A stretch of 64,000 nucleotides of DNA. It comes from Cristatella mucedo. Lineage: Eukaryota > Bryozoa > Phylactolaemata > Cristatellidae. A model generated the notes under the pieces. It was not told the DNA's origin. It worked only from the letters and a program-made list of their open reading frames with translations, and searched no databases. Shown here one piece after another: positions 22,870 to 32,447 of the stretch (its first letter is position 1; each line of letters opens with the position of its first letter). Both the position numbers and the translations under genes were made by a program. The DNA lies in the NCBI GenBank assembly GCA_009760855.2, contig WPIO01000021.1:4697501-4761500 (forward strand), written 5' to 3'.

Positions 22870-23725
22870 TAACGATAAGAATCGCCTCTGCCAGCACATC
22901 CCCTGTTGAATCTGCACGTAATCTAGGTGTCCTGTTCCGAAGTGACCTTTTATTAGATGACCGCATCAGCTCCACTGTCAAGTCTTCCTACTTTTAGCTA
23001 CACAACATTGCCAAAATTTGGGCTTGCTTAGTTAGACAGGGATACTATATCCAAATTGGTCGATGCATTTGTAAGATCCCACCACAACTTCTGGAGCTCA
23101 GTTCTTGCTGGTCTCCCTGTGTGTGAAATCAGGGGCTTAAAGTTGGTGCAAAGCTCTGCAGCTAGGCTCGTCTGTCAGGAGCATCGCAATTGCCACATCA
23201 CACCACTTCTCGCCGACCTGCACTGGCTCCCAATCAAGCAGCCCATCGACTTCAAGGTTCTGCCACTTACTTTTAGGTCCATTTTTTTGGCTCCAGCCCA
23301 CCTGTCAGAACTAATCCCCACCGGACAAAGAACCGTAAAACCTACTGCTCTGACTCGATCGTCTAGCCATATCTCGTACAAATCTCGTACGAATCTCAAA
23401 CCATTGGAGACCGCGCCTTTAGTTTCAATGCTCCCAAAGCCTGGAACTCACTACCAACGCACGTCACAACGTCCCCTGACATGACGACATTTAAAAAGAA
23501 ACTTAAAACGCACCTGTTTATTACAGCATTTGGTGGGTCTTTGTGATTCATTCTTCGTTTGCATATACCTGTTCGTTCTTCGTTTGCATATACCTGCTTA
23601 CACTATTCCTGCTGATTGCGGATGTTACAGCTAATCATTTGGTAATGCTCGCTGTATAGCATCTGTAAAGTGCCTAGAAAGAGATTCAGTTTTCTGAGGG
23701 CGCTATACAAATGTGTTTTTATTAT
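22870..23725 (+). mobile_element. LINE copy in intron 2
   Basis: It includes ASTSPVESARNLGVLFRSDL, LVQSSAARLVCQE, HITPLLADLHWLPIKQPIDFK and the hairpin-type tail (TGTAAAGTGCCTAG...GGGCGCTATACAAATG). Same orientation as the host gene; several frameshifts. Confidence 0.8.
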
Positions 23726-23854
23726 TGTTCACAGGGAAAAGCAAGTAGCAGTAATAACACAGCTAACATGTAGGTCATATTTGTTGCACTATCCATTAAT
23801 TGAGACTCATAGAGTGACGAGCCTGAATTGGCAGACGTTGCTCACTTATAGTTC

Positions 23855-23935
23855 ATTTTTTTAAGCACCCGAAGAAAACTTAATTTGTATCCATGTGGCT
23901 TACATGTGCCACAAGGCTCGAGCCCACGACGGTTG
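23855..23935 (-). mobile_element. SINE-A fragment in intron 2
   Basis: A decayed tail plus B-box portion (GGCTCGAGCCCACGAC read on the plus strand). Weak but collinear with other copies. Confidence 0.4.
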
Positions 23936-24418
23936 CTCAATCAAGTGCATTATTATTATTGCTCTGCCTAGTACACAGTAGAGGCTGCTTTCTGGCTGGG
24001 CCATCCCAGTGCAGCCATGCTTGATATGCTCTTTCCAATCGCCTAAGCACAAGCACACTCCACCCTCAAAGGAGTCAGGCGACGTGACGAGCCCGAAAGC
24101 ACACCCGAGCCGCATCTGCCGTTTCGCTCTTTACCAGGCATGCACGGACATGCCTAGGACTTTGAGCTGTCGTTAGGCAACCGTGCTCGAGGCTGCCCGG
24201 CAACCTGCTCAGGTGACACTGAAGAAATACGAGCACAGCAGATCGCTTGCGCCATTAAGTAAAGTGAAAACGTCATGGCAAGATGGCCGACATACTACTT
24301 GAATAGTTATTTTTCGTATGTGCTTGGTTCTGCCAGACTACAGAATAGGATGGTGGAGTGCTGAACGATGGAATGCTTTCAAACGAACGGGGGGGGGCTA
24401 AAAATACTACTGGCTGAG

Positions 24419-24419
<1 letters not shown>

Positions 24420-24512
<93 letters not shown>
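24420..24512. repeat. (GA)n microsatellite near exon 3 acceptor
   Basis: About 46 GA units ending some 50 nt before the exon 3 splice acceptor. A normal pyrimidine tract (CCTCTTTTTACTTGTAG) follows. Confidence 0.95.
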
Positions 24513-24516
<4 letters not shown>

Positions 24517-24560
24517 TTAGTAGTGGCTAAACTGATGCTGCTGCCTCTTTTTACTTGTAG

Positions 24561-24631
24561 TCAGTCCTTAAAAGAAAAATCCAGGTGTCTGGACGCATCA
24601 AGAAGATTAAGCTCGAGCCGATCGCCGTCTA
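24561..24631 (+). CDS. DCDC2: DCX-IQ protein, exon 3 (linker into DCX domain 2)
   Basis: Acceptor TTTTTACTTGTAG; donor TCTA|GTGAGT. It encodes about residues 131-154 (KIQVSGRIKKIKLEPIAV), equivalent to the VSARFRK...EP segment leading into DCX2 in vertebrate DCDC2. Confidence 0.82.
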
Positions 24632-24778
24632 GTGAGTGTTGGCTCTGGCCTCTGCTCTTCGCGATTGGCTTCCGAGCGGTCGCTCGCCTGCCGCTGGCTG
24701 CGCGGCGGCGCCTCGAGCTGGGGCAGGAGCGCCGCCTGCGGCAGGCGCGAGATGCTCGCTCGCTCGGATCGGTTGCAG

Positions 24779-24910
24779 TGTCTATCCTAACGGCGAGAGC
24801 CGCGAGCCGCCCAAGCGTCTGCTCGTCCAGCCGTGGATCGTGCGCGGCGACTGGCAGGCCGTGCTCGCCCTGGTGAACGAGAAAGTGAAGCTGTCGGGCG
24901 CCGTGAGAAG
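24779..24910 (+). CDS. DCDC2: DCX-IQ protein, exon 4 (DCX domain 2, first half)
   Basis: It encodes VYPNGESREPPKRLLVQP and the helix ALVNEKVKLSGAVRR. These are the DCX-domain strands and the GAV(R/H)RL signature. The acceptor follows GATCGGTTGCAG; the donor AG|GTGAGG is immediately followed by a (GGC)n run. Confidence 0.88.
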
Positions 24911-24914
24911 GTGA

Positions 24915-25002
<88 letters not shown>
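24915..25002 (+). repeat. (GGC)29 triplet repeat at the start of intron 4
   Basis: An uninterrupted run of about 29 GGC triplets beginning at the fifth base of the intron. Out of the coding sequence, but it forms the downstream part of the 5' splice site. Confidence 0.95.
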
Positions 25003-25008
<6 letters not shown>

Positions 25009-25329
25009 TTTTTTATTTGGCTGCCGAAACTTGCTCTGGGAAAATGTGTGACTTTGTCACCGACCGCCGACAGTTGTTGGCTGTCGGACTGACTAACCTG
25101 TGATCTTTCGGAGCCTATCGTTGGCAATGCATATCTGAGGGCCACTGCCGCCGCCTCGGGCGGCTTCTAACAGGCAGGCTCTGTTATTATTTTCTTGCCT
25201 GCTGCCCGGCCGAAGCTTGCTGCAAGGTGCAGCTTAGCTTCAGGGAAGCTTTGGTAAAAGCAGGGGCCGCCTGAAGCCTGAAGTCCGGCCGTGCGCATTG
25301 ATGACGCTGCTACATTTTTATCCTTGCAG

Positions 25330-25479
25330 GCTCTTCGAGTTGGACAGCAAGCAAGAGGTTAGCAGCTTAAAGGAGCTGAAGAACGAGGGATCCTACGTGG
25401 CCGCAGCAAATGAAAAGTTCAAGGATGCCCAATATGGGGTCTCGTACAACGGTCTGTCTCCAAGTCTGCAACAGAAGCG
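25330..25479 (+). CDS. DCDC2: DCX-IQ protein, exon 5 (DCX domain 2, second half)
   Basis: It begins in the middle of the Arg codon of RRLFELDSK and continues SLKELKNEGSYVAAANEKFK, the C-terminal half of a DCX domain. Acceptor TTTTATCCTTGCAG; donor GCG|GTACGG, less canonical than the others but in the right phase (2). Confidence 0.85.
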
Positions 25480-26854
25480 GTACGGATTACTCTCTGCGAA
25501 ACCAGCTGTTATCGCATCCATATACAATAATAATAATAATGGCAGTAGTAGGAATAATAACAATAATCTTAACTGAGGTGTAAGAAGCTATAATGATCAG
25601 CTTGTGTGCTGATTAGAAACGCCCACCAATTAGAAAACTAGTAGAGCTGCATTACTACGCACGTCTACAAGAAGTGGAGTAGCCAGAGAAATTGCACTGG
25701 GAGACTGCTTCCCACATTCTTAGCGAGTGCTAACTCTGTGACATCATACAGCGGTCATTTCACAAGCAAGTGAACAGAACTCGTGACGCTCAAGCAAGCC
25801 CCTTAAGTGGAGAAGGGTTCATCTTACGGAAAACGGAAAAGACAGTGCAGAGGCTACTGCAGAGTGCAGAGGCTACCGCTGCTGCCGCTGTGCCTTCTAG
25901 TAGCTACTGCAAGACTCGCTGCTGCAAGCGAAAAGCAGCAGCGAGTAAAGGTCAACATGATGCTCGGTATCGTTAAAAATTAGGGCGCCTAAACGAGACC
26001 GTGACCTTGCTAACCTGACTGGTCGATGCATTGCCTCCTAAATAGCCGACCGGAGGTTTTCTCTACTGCAAAGCTCTACATACTGAGATTTTCCTTCGCG
26101 ATACATTCCTGATCACCACGCTATGCAAATGTACCTGATAAAATCCAAATTCCAGTGTATAAGCGAACTTTTTCTGAAAGTCGTCAGCTCATTAAGTAAC
26201 ACGTCTTAGTAGCGTATGTCGTCTGTGCAATGTGTGGAAAGCCGAGTAAGCAATATCGATGCAGTAGCAAATGTGTAGTTATTGTTAAACTAAACGGTGA
26301 TATTCAGTAGAATACCCGTTTTCTATAGAATGAGACGGAGAGTGAACTAGTCGAACGACTGAGCGTCCTTATCGATGACCTAGAAAATCGAGCACCGGAT
26401 ACAACGTTATGCGCCATCGTTTTTTGTGACTCATCTCAATTGCTGGAGGAGCGGGGTGCTTTAGTCGATGAGAGAAGACAATTTCGCTAGCTAATTTCTG
26501 TGGAGTCATGAGGTATATTGACGCCCTGTGTTACTACTCTGCATGTTCGCAAAGCTATAACAAAGCTTCGCGGCCTTTAAAAAATGAACGATTTTAACTG
26601 GCCAAGTAAGAAACAATAAGAGTTGACCTACATTGAAATTGTAACTCTTTGCGGAGATTTTCGCAGTAGGTAAAAATTAAATAAGATTAATTAGCAGTTC
26701 AACCTAGATGAGAACACAGTGGGTTGTACAACGAAATAAAGAATGCATCGGGGGTACATCATATATTTCGTTTGCGTGTTCGAGACAGCATGTATATTGT
26801 ATTTGAGTGCATATGTGATGTACATACCGTACATCATCTATATGTTTACCTGCA

Positions 26855-26941
<87 letters not shown>

Positions 26942-27144
26942 ATGCATGTGTGTGTGTGTGTATGCATATAAACAGTACGTGCATACAATATATTCAGGAT
27001 TTATATCATTCGCGTATATCTTTGTATACAGAGGATTTTTAACTATTTCTATGAAAATACATTTGCACATACAAATTATATGTGCCGGTAAAATGTGCAG
27101 AGACGAATTGAAATGGCAATAGCATTGCAGGTAACAAGCTGATT
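25480..27144 (+). other. Intron 5, left part
   Basis: No exon or repeat family recognised. It contains (AAT)n near 25,525-25,570 and a (TA)n-(TG)n compound microsatellite at 26,858-26,962. An unrecognised exon of phase 2-2 in this intron cannot be excluded. Confidence 0.5.
26858..26962. repeat. (TA)n-(TG)n compound microsatellite
   Basis: TA repeats with a short interruption, followed by TG repeats with a TATGCATG spacer. Confidence 0.95.
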
Positions 27145-27245
27145 CTGCAGCCTCATTTATATAGGGGTAGAAGAGCAATAATAGCTACTGTAGAGATCGA
27201 ACCCACGACCGACGTTTGCGAGGAGTGAGCAGCTCACCTCTGCGA
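27145..27245 (-). mobile_element. SINE-B fragment in intron 5
   Basis: Reverse reading shows a B box (GTCGTGGGTTCGATCTC) and the GCTCTTCTACCCCTATATAA body. The tRNA head is poorly kept. Confidence 0.5.
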
Positions 27246-28973
27246 TAAGACAAAAATGAATGGTTCCAACCGGATAGGAGTGCTTCTTAGATCGGTGCAC
27301 CAGTGATAACTGATCATCGGGCTCGTGTTTAGCGTTTCCAGACTATACATAGTCAAGAACAATTTCTTCGAAAATCAGCAGTATTCTCGACATTTATTTT
27401 ATCCAATAGAATGGCAAGTGATGGTGGCCAATGGCAGCGAATGTCCCTTCGCCAGGTCGCCAAGTTTAGCTCTTTTTTGCTGAAAAAATGGTTCAATCGG
27501 TAATAGTAAGAGCCTCTAGTTTCCTCCCGAAAACTGTACCATATACTAGCCGTTCCTTCTCGAGCTATATCACCTTATTGCGGCGCCCAGCCCTTTAAAT
27601 CTTCTGACTGATTGTTACGCTACGTTGTTTTCTGCGTTCTCTTATGGGTGTAATAATGTGCAATAATGTGCTGTGCAATAGTGACCAATGGCAGTGATAA
27701 CTGGAAATCAATCTCAGCACTATTCATGAGGGTTCGGATCATGCAACGACAATGATATTGTTGGTATATTGATACGATGGTATGTTGTTAATGGTGGTGT
27801 TGCTTTTTTTAATTTTTAATTTCGTATTCAGCCTATACAATTGAATTTTCGTCCATCTGTACGTGCATTCGTCCATTACAAAGAAGAATCTTCAACTAAC
27901 TATTAACTTCAAAAGACTTAATAATCGTAAGACTTCACGTAATCGGATTGCTCGTGGAACTATTCAATTTGGCCGGCGAATGGCATCACTGAGAGGGTGC
28001 CGGTGGGGTCCGGAGAGAAATCGGTTGCTCTGCAGAGAGGAGGGGTGCGGGCTGAGGCGCATGAGGAGGAGGGGGAAGCAGCTCGTCTATAAGCTTCCTA
28101 CCCACTTCAATCTCGACGGGCTCGATGCGCTGGTTATATAAATACAAGTGCCGTCAAAATGTTTAAGCAAGTGCCAGAAAAGCGGCAACTCTGCCGATTA
28201 AGACCTTTTCCGATGAAAGTGACTTCATATCTATTCCTCATTTTTTATGCGTGCAAAACGAAGCAGTTCCCACTGCATGCAAGAGCAGGATAAGAAAATA
28301 TTCTTCAAGAAATAACTTCCTAAAGTGTGAAAAAACGTGAAACGATAGCGTTTGCGTAGGCGGACATGGCTGCCGCAAGTATCAAAAGCTAAAGTGCTTC
28401 TGTTTGCCAAGCGTTATTTCAAGAGAGCCAGTTTAGATTTCAAAAGAACTTCAGCAGGAAGCAGCTTCAAGCTTCCGATTGCCGCCAACTTTGGAGGCGG
28501 CAGAGAGTAGCTAACAAGCTTGCTGGGCAAAGTAACAATGGGAATGCAATGCCTCCATGAAATGACGAATTTGGCGACTGCATTTTGTAGGCTACAATAA
28601 GATACGAATTGCATGAGAGATTTTTTATTTCAGAACAATTTTTTTGCAATAATATTTCAGAAGCAGTTGCAGCTCGGTATGCTGGAAATTAGGAAGTACT
28701 ATGGTTGCCCTTAGCTGAAAAACAAGCGATATGACAGGGCGACATACGAACGCGAGCTTTTAAAGAACGGATTTGCTCCTGCAAAAAATGCTTCTAGGAC
28801 ACCAACTTATAGCCGGGCCTAAGCTGAGCGACCAAGCCTCACCGAGTGGAGGTTACGCTAGCAGCATGTAACGCAAGTCGAGAGAGTACGTGGTGCTATG
28901 CCTCAACCACTCAATTTAAAATCAGGTCACACACAAGTGCACACGAATATACTCGTTCCCCAGAAGTACTCAA

Positions 28974-28975
<2 letters not shown>
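27246..28975 (+). other. Intron 5, middle, unassigned
   Basis: No repeat family or exon recognised. A GC-rich patch at 27,985-28,130 has an open frame rich in Arg but no motif. Confidence 0.4.
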
Positions 28976-29061
<86 letters not shown>

Positions 29062-29275
29062 GCTCTCACTCGCTCTCACTCACTCTCTTCCTCCCTTCCT
29101 CTCTCTCTCCCCCTCACTTCCCTTCGCTTCCTCTCTCCCTCGCTCTCTCCCTCTCTTTCTCTCTCTCTCCCTTCCTCTCTCTCTCTCTCTCCCTTGCTCT
29201 CTTCCGCCCTCCCCCTCTCCCCCCTCTCTCTCTCCTTCTCTCCCCTCTCTCTCCTTCGCTCTTCCTCTCTCACGG
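28976..29275. repeat. (CT)n tract with imperfect extension
   Basis: Pure CT at 28,976-29,058, then CT/CCT/CG-interrupted low-complexity sequence to about 29,275. Ser/Leu-rich frames across it are artefacts of the repeat. Confidence 0.9.
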
Positions 29276-29639
29276 AGCACCTCAAGAGGGGCCTCTAATT
29301 TGAGGCCCCGTGTTTAAGCTGACGAGAAATGGCTCCGGATTTATGTACAAGGACCCTGGCCGACCCGCATACAGCAATTGCTAAGCAAAATCATGCTGGA
29401 GCCACTGCCTACTCGCCTCGGTCAGTTGTTAATTAAATCCTGAAGCGTAGCGTGTTTCTCTGAATCGCCGCGGCCGTATGAGTGCGTAAGTATTGCACTC
29501 TGAAAGTGGGACGCGGGACGCTGAATTACCAGAGAAAGCAGCAGCAGCGACGGACTCTCTGCTCTCCTAGCGAGGCAGGTTGCTTAAGCTTACGACGGCA
29601 CCTGTTTATCGTAGATGCTCGAGCTGACGTATACTCATA

Positions 29640-29922
29640 ATGGACGCAAACGTACTCTCGACGTTTGGACTTGTTCTTCTGCTGATGCTCTTAGTTGAGG
29701 CTCTAGCGAGCCGCCGCTGCGAAAGCCGCTCTTTCGCCGAGTTTGAAGAAGGGAGCCTTTGCGATTGGTCGCAAACGGCGCGAACCGGCGAGGTCGACTC
29801 CTCGCGAACACTGTCTGTCGCCGAGAACGTGGGGGATAGGGGCAGTGTACTGGCTGTTCGTCATGCGCCGCCAGAGGGCGTGCCAGTACTAGCGCTCGAT
29901 TCTCGTGTGCGCGGTTTCCTAT
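29640..29922 (+). pseudogene. Secreted MAM-domain ORF, truncated by a LINE
   Basis: From ATG 29,640 the frame encodes a strong signal peptide (a Leu-rich core, LVLLLMLLVEALAS), then the typical opening of a MAM domain: a Phe/Glu-rich FAEFEEGSLCDWSQT, matching the ..FE.G.LC.W.Q pattern. About 64 more residues follow. The frame ends abruptly where the (ATT)n tail of an antisense LINE begins, and a stop appears two codons later. MAM domains are extracellular adhesion modules of about 160 aa, so less than half is present. It sits inside intron 5 of the DCX-IQ gene on the same strand. It could be a dead gene or retrocopy, or a live first exon whose later exons are elsewhere; no GT donor in frame is obvious. 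Confidence 0.55.
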
Positions 29923-30270
29923 AATAATAATAATAATAATGCACTTGATAAAGCATCCTCAGAGGACTTGAGTTTTGCGCCATCTGTAATCGCCTGATTG
30001 CACATGCCGGTAGGCCAGCAAGCAGGGAGTTACAGAAGTCAAGACGGGATGGTCACAAATGCATGGACCAACTTAGATGTGGTATCCTTATCTAAACAAG
30101 CCCGAATTTTAGCAATGTTATGAAGCTAAAAATAGGCAGACTTGACTGTGGAGCTGATATGGTCGTCTAACGAGAGGTCGCTTTGGAACATGACTCCTAG
30201 ATTTCGAGCTGATTCAACAAGAGATATGCTTGCAGAGCCAATTTGAGCATCAGTCTTTCCAATTTAGTGA

Positions 30271-30350
<80 letters not shown>

Positions 30351-30640
30351 TAATAAGCTGTGGTTAATAATCCTACAATTACTAATGGTTATTATCTATA
30401 GTCCGCATAGAAGTGAAAGCCTAGATTGTGCTTGGCAATCACATCAGCAAGAGGGAGAGTATAAACCGTGAAAAGAACCGGACCTAGCACGGAGCCCTGA
30501 GGTACCCCATATTTCAGAGGTACCTCGGAGCATCTTTGTCCATTCACGTCAATACTCTAGAGTCTGCCACTGAGATAGGACCTGAACCGTCGGCTGGCGT
30601 TGTTCGAGTCCCGCATGCGGAATGTGCACTCTGCCGGCCT
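29923..30640 (-). mobile_element. LINE copy in intron 5, antisense
   Basis: It begins with (ATT)n on the left and reads RT on the minus strand: [20 protein letters not shown] and, further upstream, FRSYLSGRL, the usual segment just before the RT GVPQG motif. A (CA)n expansion at 30,273-30,339 interrupts it, and the segment between that repeat and the GVPQG region is rearranged. The right edge is uncertain and could reach 30,680. Confidence 0.75.
30273..30350. repeat. (AC)n-(TA)n microsatellite inside LINE
   Basis: About 33 AC units followed by a short TA run. Confidence 0.95.
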
Positions 30641-30782
30641 CGTCGATGCGCACGTGCCCTCGGAATTCGGAGCGAGCGGCTCGACCGTTGGCGTTAGAGC
30701 GCAGCGATGCAGCGGCAGGTGCTGGTCGCCGCGCCTGGAGGTCAGGGTCATTGCCAGCTAGTCGGCGCTCTCTGCGTTGCAG

Positions 30783-30974
30783 GCGCTACCCGCAATTGGC
30801 GCCGCTCAAGAAGAAGTCTCCGCACGCGAGTAGCAGTGACATTGCGACGTCAGCTGCGGCCTCTACAGTTTTGACCAATAACGTGCACAGCGACAGCAGC
30901 ACCTCGTCCAGCGATGCGGCAAAGATGGGCGCCGACGCATCCGGCCGCGGGAGCCCGGAGGCATCCGCTTCGAA
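30783..30974 (+). CDS. DCDC2: DCX-IQ protein, exon 6 (low-complexity linker)
   Basis: Acceptor CTCTGCGTTGCAG; donor CGAA|GTGAGC. It encodes about residues 248-312, a Ser/Ala/Asp-rich stretch (SSDIATSAAASTV, DSSTSSSDAAK) after a basic LKKKS motif. Likely disordered and open to phosphorylation, like the tail after DCX2 in vertebrate DCDC2. Confidence 0.75.
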
Positions 30975-31114
30975 GTGAGCTGACGCACGCGGGGCGCGGC
31001 CGGCGATTGGCGCGTCGGCGGTGGCGTGCGCCCGAAGCGATTCGTGCGAGGCAGCGACGAGTCGGCGCTCCGCCGCCGCCGCTGCTGCTACTTACTGATA
31101 CAATGTCTCTGCAG

Positions 31115-31260
31115 GCCCCATCCTCCGGTCGTACCGCGGAAGCAGCACGCGGCCAACGAGTCGTCGCCGCCTGTCGTCCGGAATAAGGGCGGCATACCCG
31201 TGAGGCCGCTGAAGCACAAGAGGGAGCTAGTGAAGGACAAGGTCATAGACCTCGATAAAG
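31115..31260 (+). CDS. DCDC2: DCX-IQ protein, exon 7 (basic linker)
   Basis: Acceptor CAATGTCTCTGCAG; donor AAAG|GTAAAC. Residues about 312-361 are Pro/Lys/Arg-rich (KPHPPVVPRKQ and VRPLKHKRELVKDKV), a possible extra microtubule-binding stretch. Confidence 0.78.
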
Positions 31261-31346
31261 GTAAACGGTTTGCCGCGAGCTAGCCCGTTGACGAAAAGGA
31301 GTAACGCTGCGACGTGAGCCGTACGACGGTCGCTTCGCTGTTTCAG

Positions 31347-31465
31347 ACGAAGGCGGGCTGTACAAAGCTAAGAATGCCAGCTCTGGTGAAGCGGACACTG
31401 TGGACGATACTGGTGCTAAGACAGAGGTTCCTGTTGATGAACAGAAAGCCGAGGAGGTAGACGAG
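31347..31465 (+). CDS. DCDC2: DCX-IQ protein, exon 8 (acidic linker)
   Basis: Acceptor TTCGCTGTTTCAG; donor GAG|GTAAGA. Residues about 361-400 are acidic (DEGGLYKAKNASSGEADTVD, then a Glu-rich end). It ends in phase 0, which is what the IQ exon needs. Confidence 0.78.
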
Positions 31466-32447
31466 GTAAGATTGACAACGCAATGCGACGCTTGGGTAGG
31501 CTAGCAGACGCCCGCCCCCTCTTTTCCGGCAAAGCCGCTACGGCGCTGCTGCGGCGGCGGCAACGACTTGGGGCAACTCCGCCGATGCCGAAGCTGTGGA
31601 TAGCGGGCGCGGCGCGGCGCTTTGGGTCGGGCTCTGAGTCGCGGTCCGAGTTGGTCTCGACCGAAGCGGCCGCGTTCGACGACTACTTAACCGGCCGCCG
31701 TGCATAACCTCGCAAGACGGGACTATCGGCGAAAGACCGTCTACTTTTTTAAACAAGAATTTTGAGCTATTGAAAAGACAAAGTCGCAACGCTAATCGTT
31801 TGACCCTATTAAAACCTATTTTAAGTTGCGTACGAGCCAGCCAATTGAAAATGATTCATAGTTAGAACGCGGGATGTCGCTCGTCGCCCACATTAGGGCG
31901 AGTCGAGATAGGCAAGGCCGGGCCCTTGTTAATATTGGCGGTCTCTGTAAGCGATACAGTCTACAAATAATAATAAGTGTCTTACACAGCACCTTAAGAG
32001 AAGCTTATCTGCTGCTTGTCGGCGGTGTTGCACCCTGGGTCGTATGTGCTCGCTCTTGTCCGGGTCGCGGATTTGAGAGGTGCAGTAGCAGACGATTCTT
32101 TATTGCTCACAGCAAGCGGGAATCGATGGCGGCTCTTCTACCCCTAAATAAATCGTGAGGCCGACGACTCGGCTTACCGTCGGCGAGGCTGGCGATAACC
32201 GGGCGACCGCCGCGGGCGGTGCGCGACCTGATCCGACCGCGACGCTCGTCGGCTCAGACGAGGAGCGCCCTCCATCTTCAAAGTGCGCGTGCTCGCGAGC
32301 GCCGGCTGCTTCGCAGAGCGGCCAGACCCGGCGGCGGCGGCGGGCGGGAGTGAGAGGTGGACGGCGGCCATGTCGGGCGTTCGCCGCCGAAGCGTTCGCC
32401 GCCGCGGCGGCCGCCGCGCTCCGCTGAGTGGCTCGTCCGTGCGGTAG
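31466..32447 (+). other. Intron 8 of the DCX-IQ gene
   Basis: It contains a SINE-B copy at about 32,030-32,158 (AGGTGCAGTAGCAGACGATT, GGCGGCTCTTCTACCCCTAA). The right end is GC-rich with a weak pyrimidine tract before GCGGTAG|GAT. Confidence 0.6.
32030..32158 (+). mobile_element. SINE-B copy in intron 8
   Basis: Collinear with SINE-B after the B-box region (GGTCGCGGATTTGAGAGG is a damaged B box), ending CCCTAAATAAATCG. Confidence 0.55.

Noticed and set aside
28846-29317. Ser/Leu-rich and Arg/Glu-rich ORFs over CT/GA tracts (also at 54.0-54.5 and 55.5-56.1 kb)
   Set aside because: Simple dinucleotide repeats give long open frames with no protein meaning.
30557-30770. Possible separate minus-strand exon left of DCX-IQ exon 6
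   Set aside because: The minus frame contains FRSYLSGRL directly upstream of the GVPQG motif, so at least its right-to-left start is LINE RT rather than a host exon.
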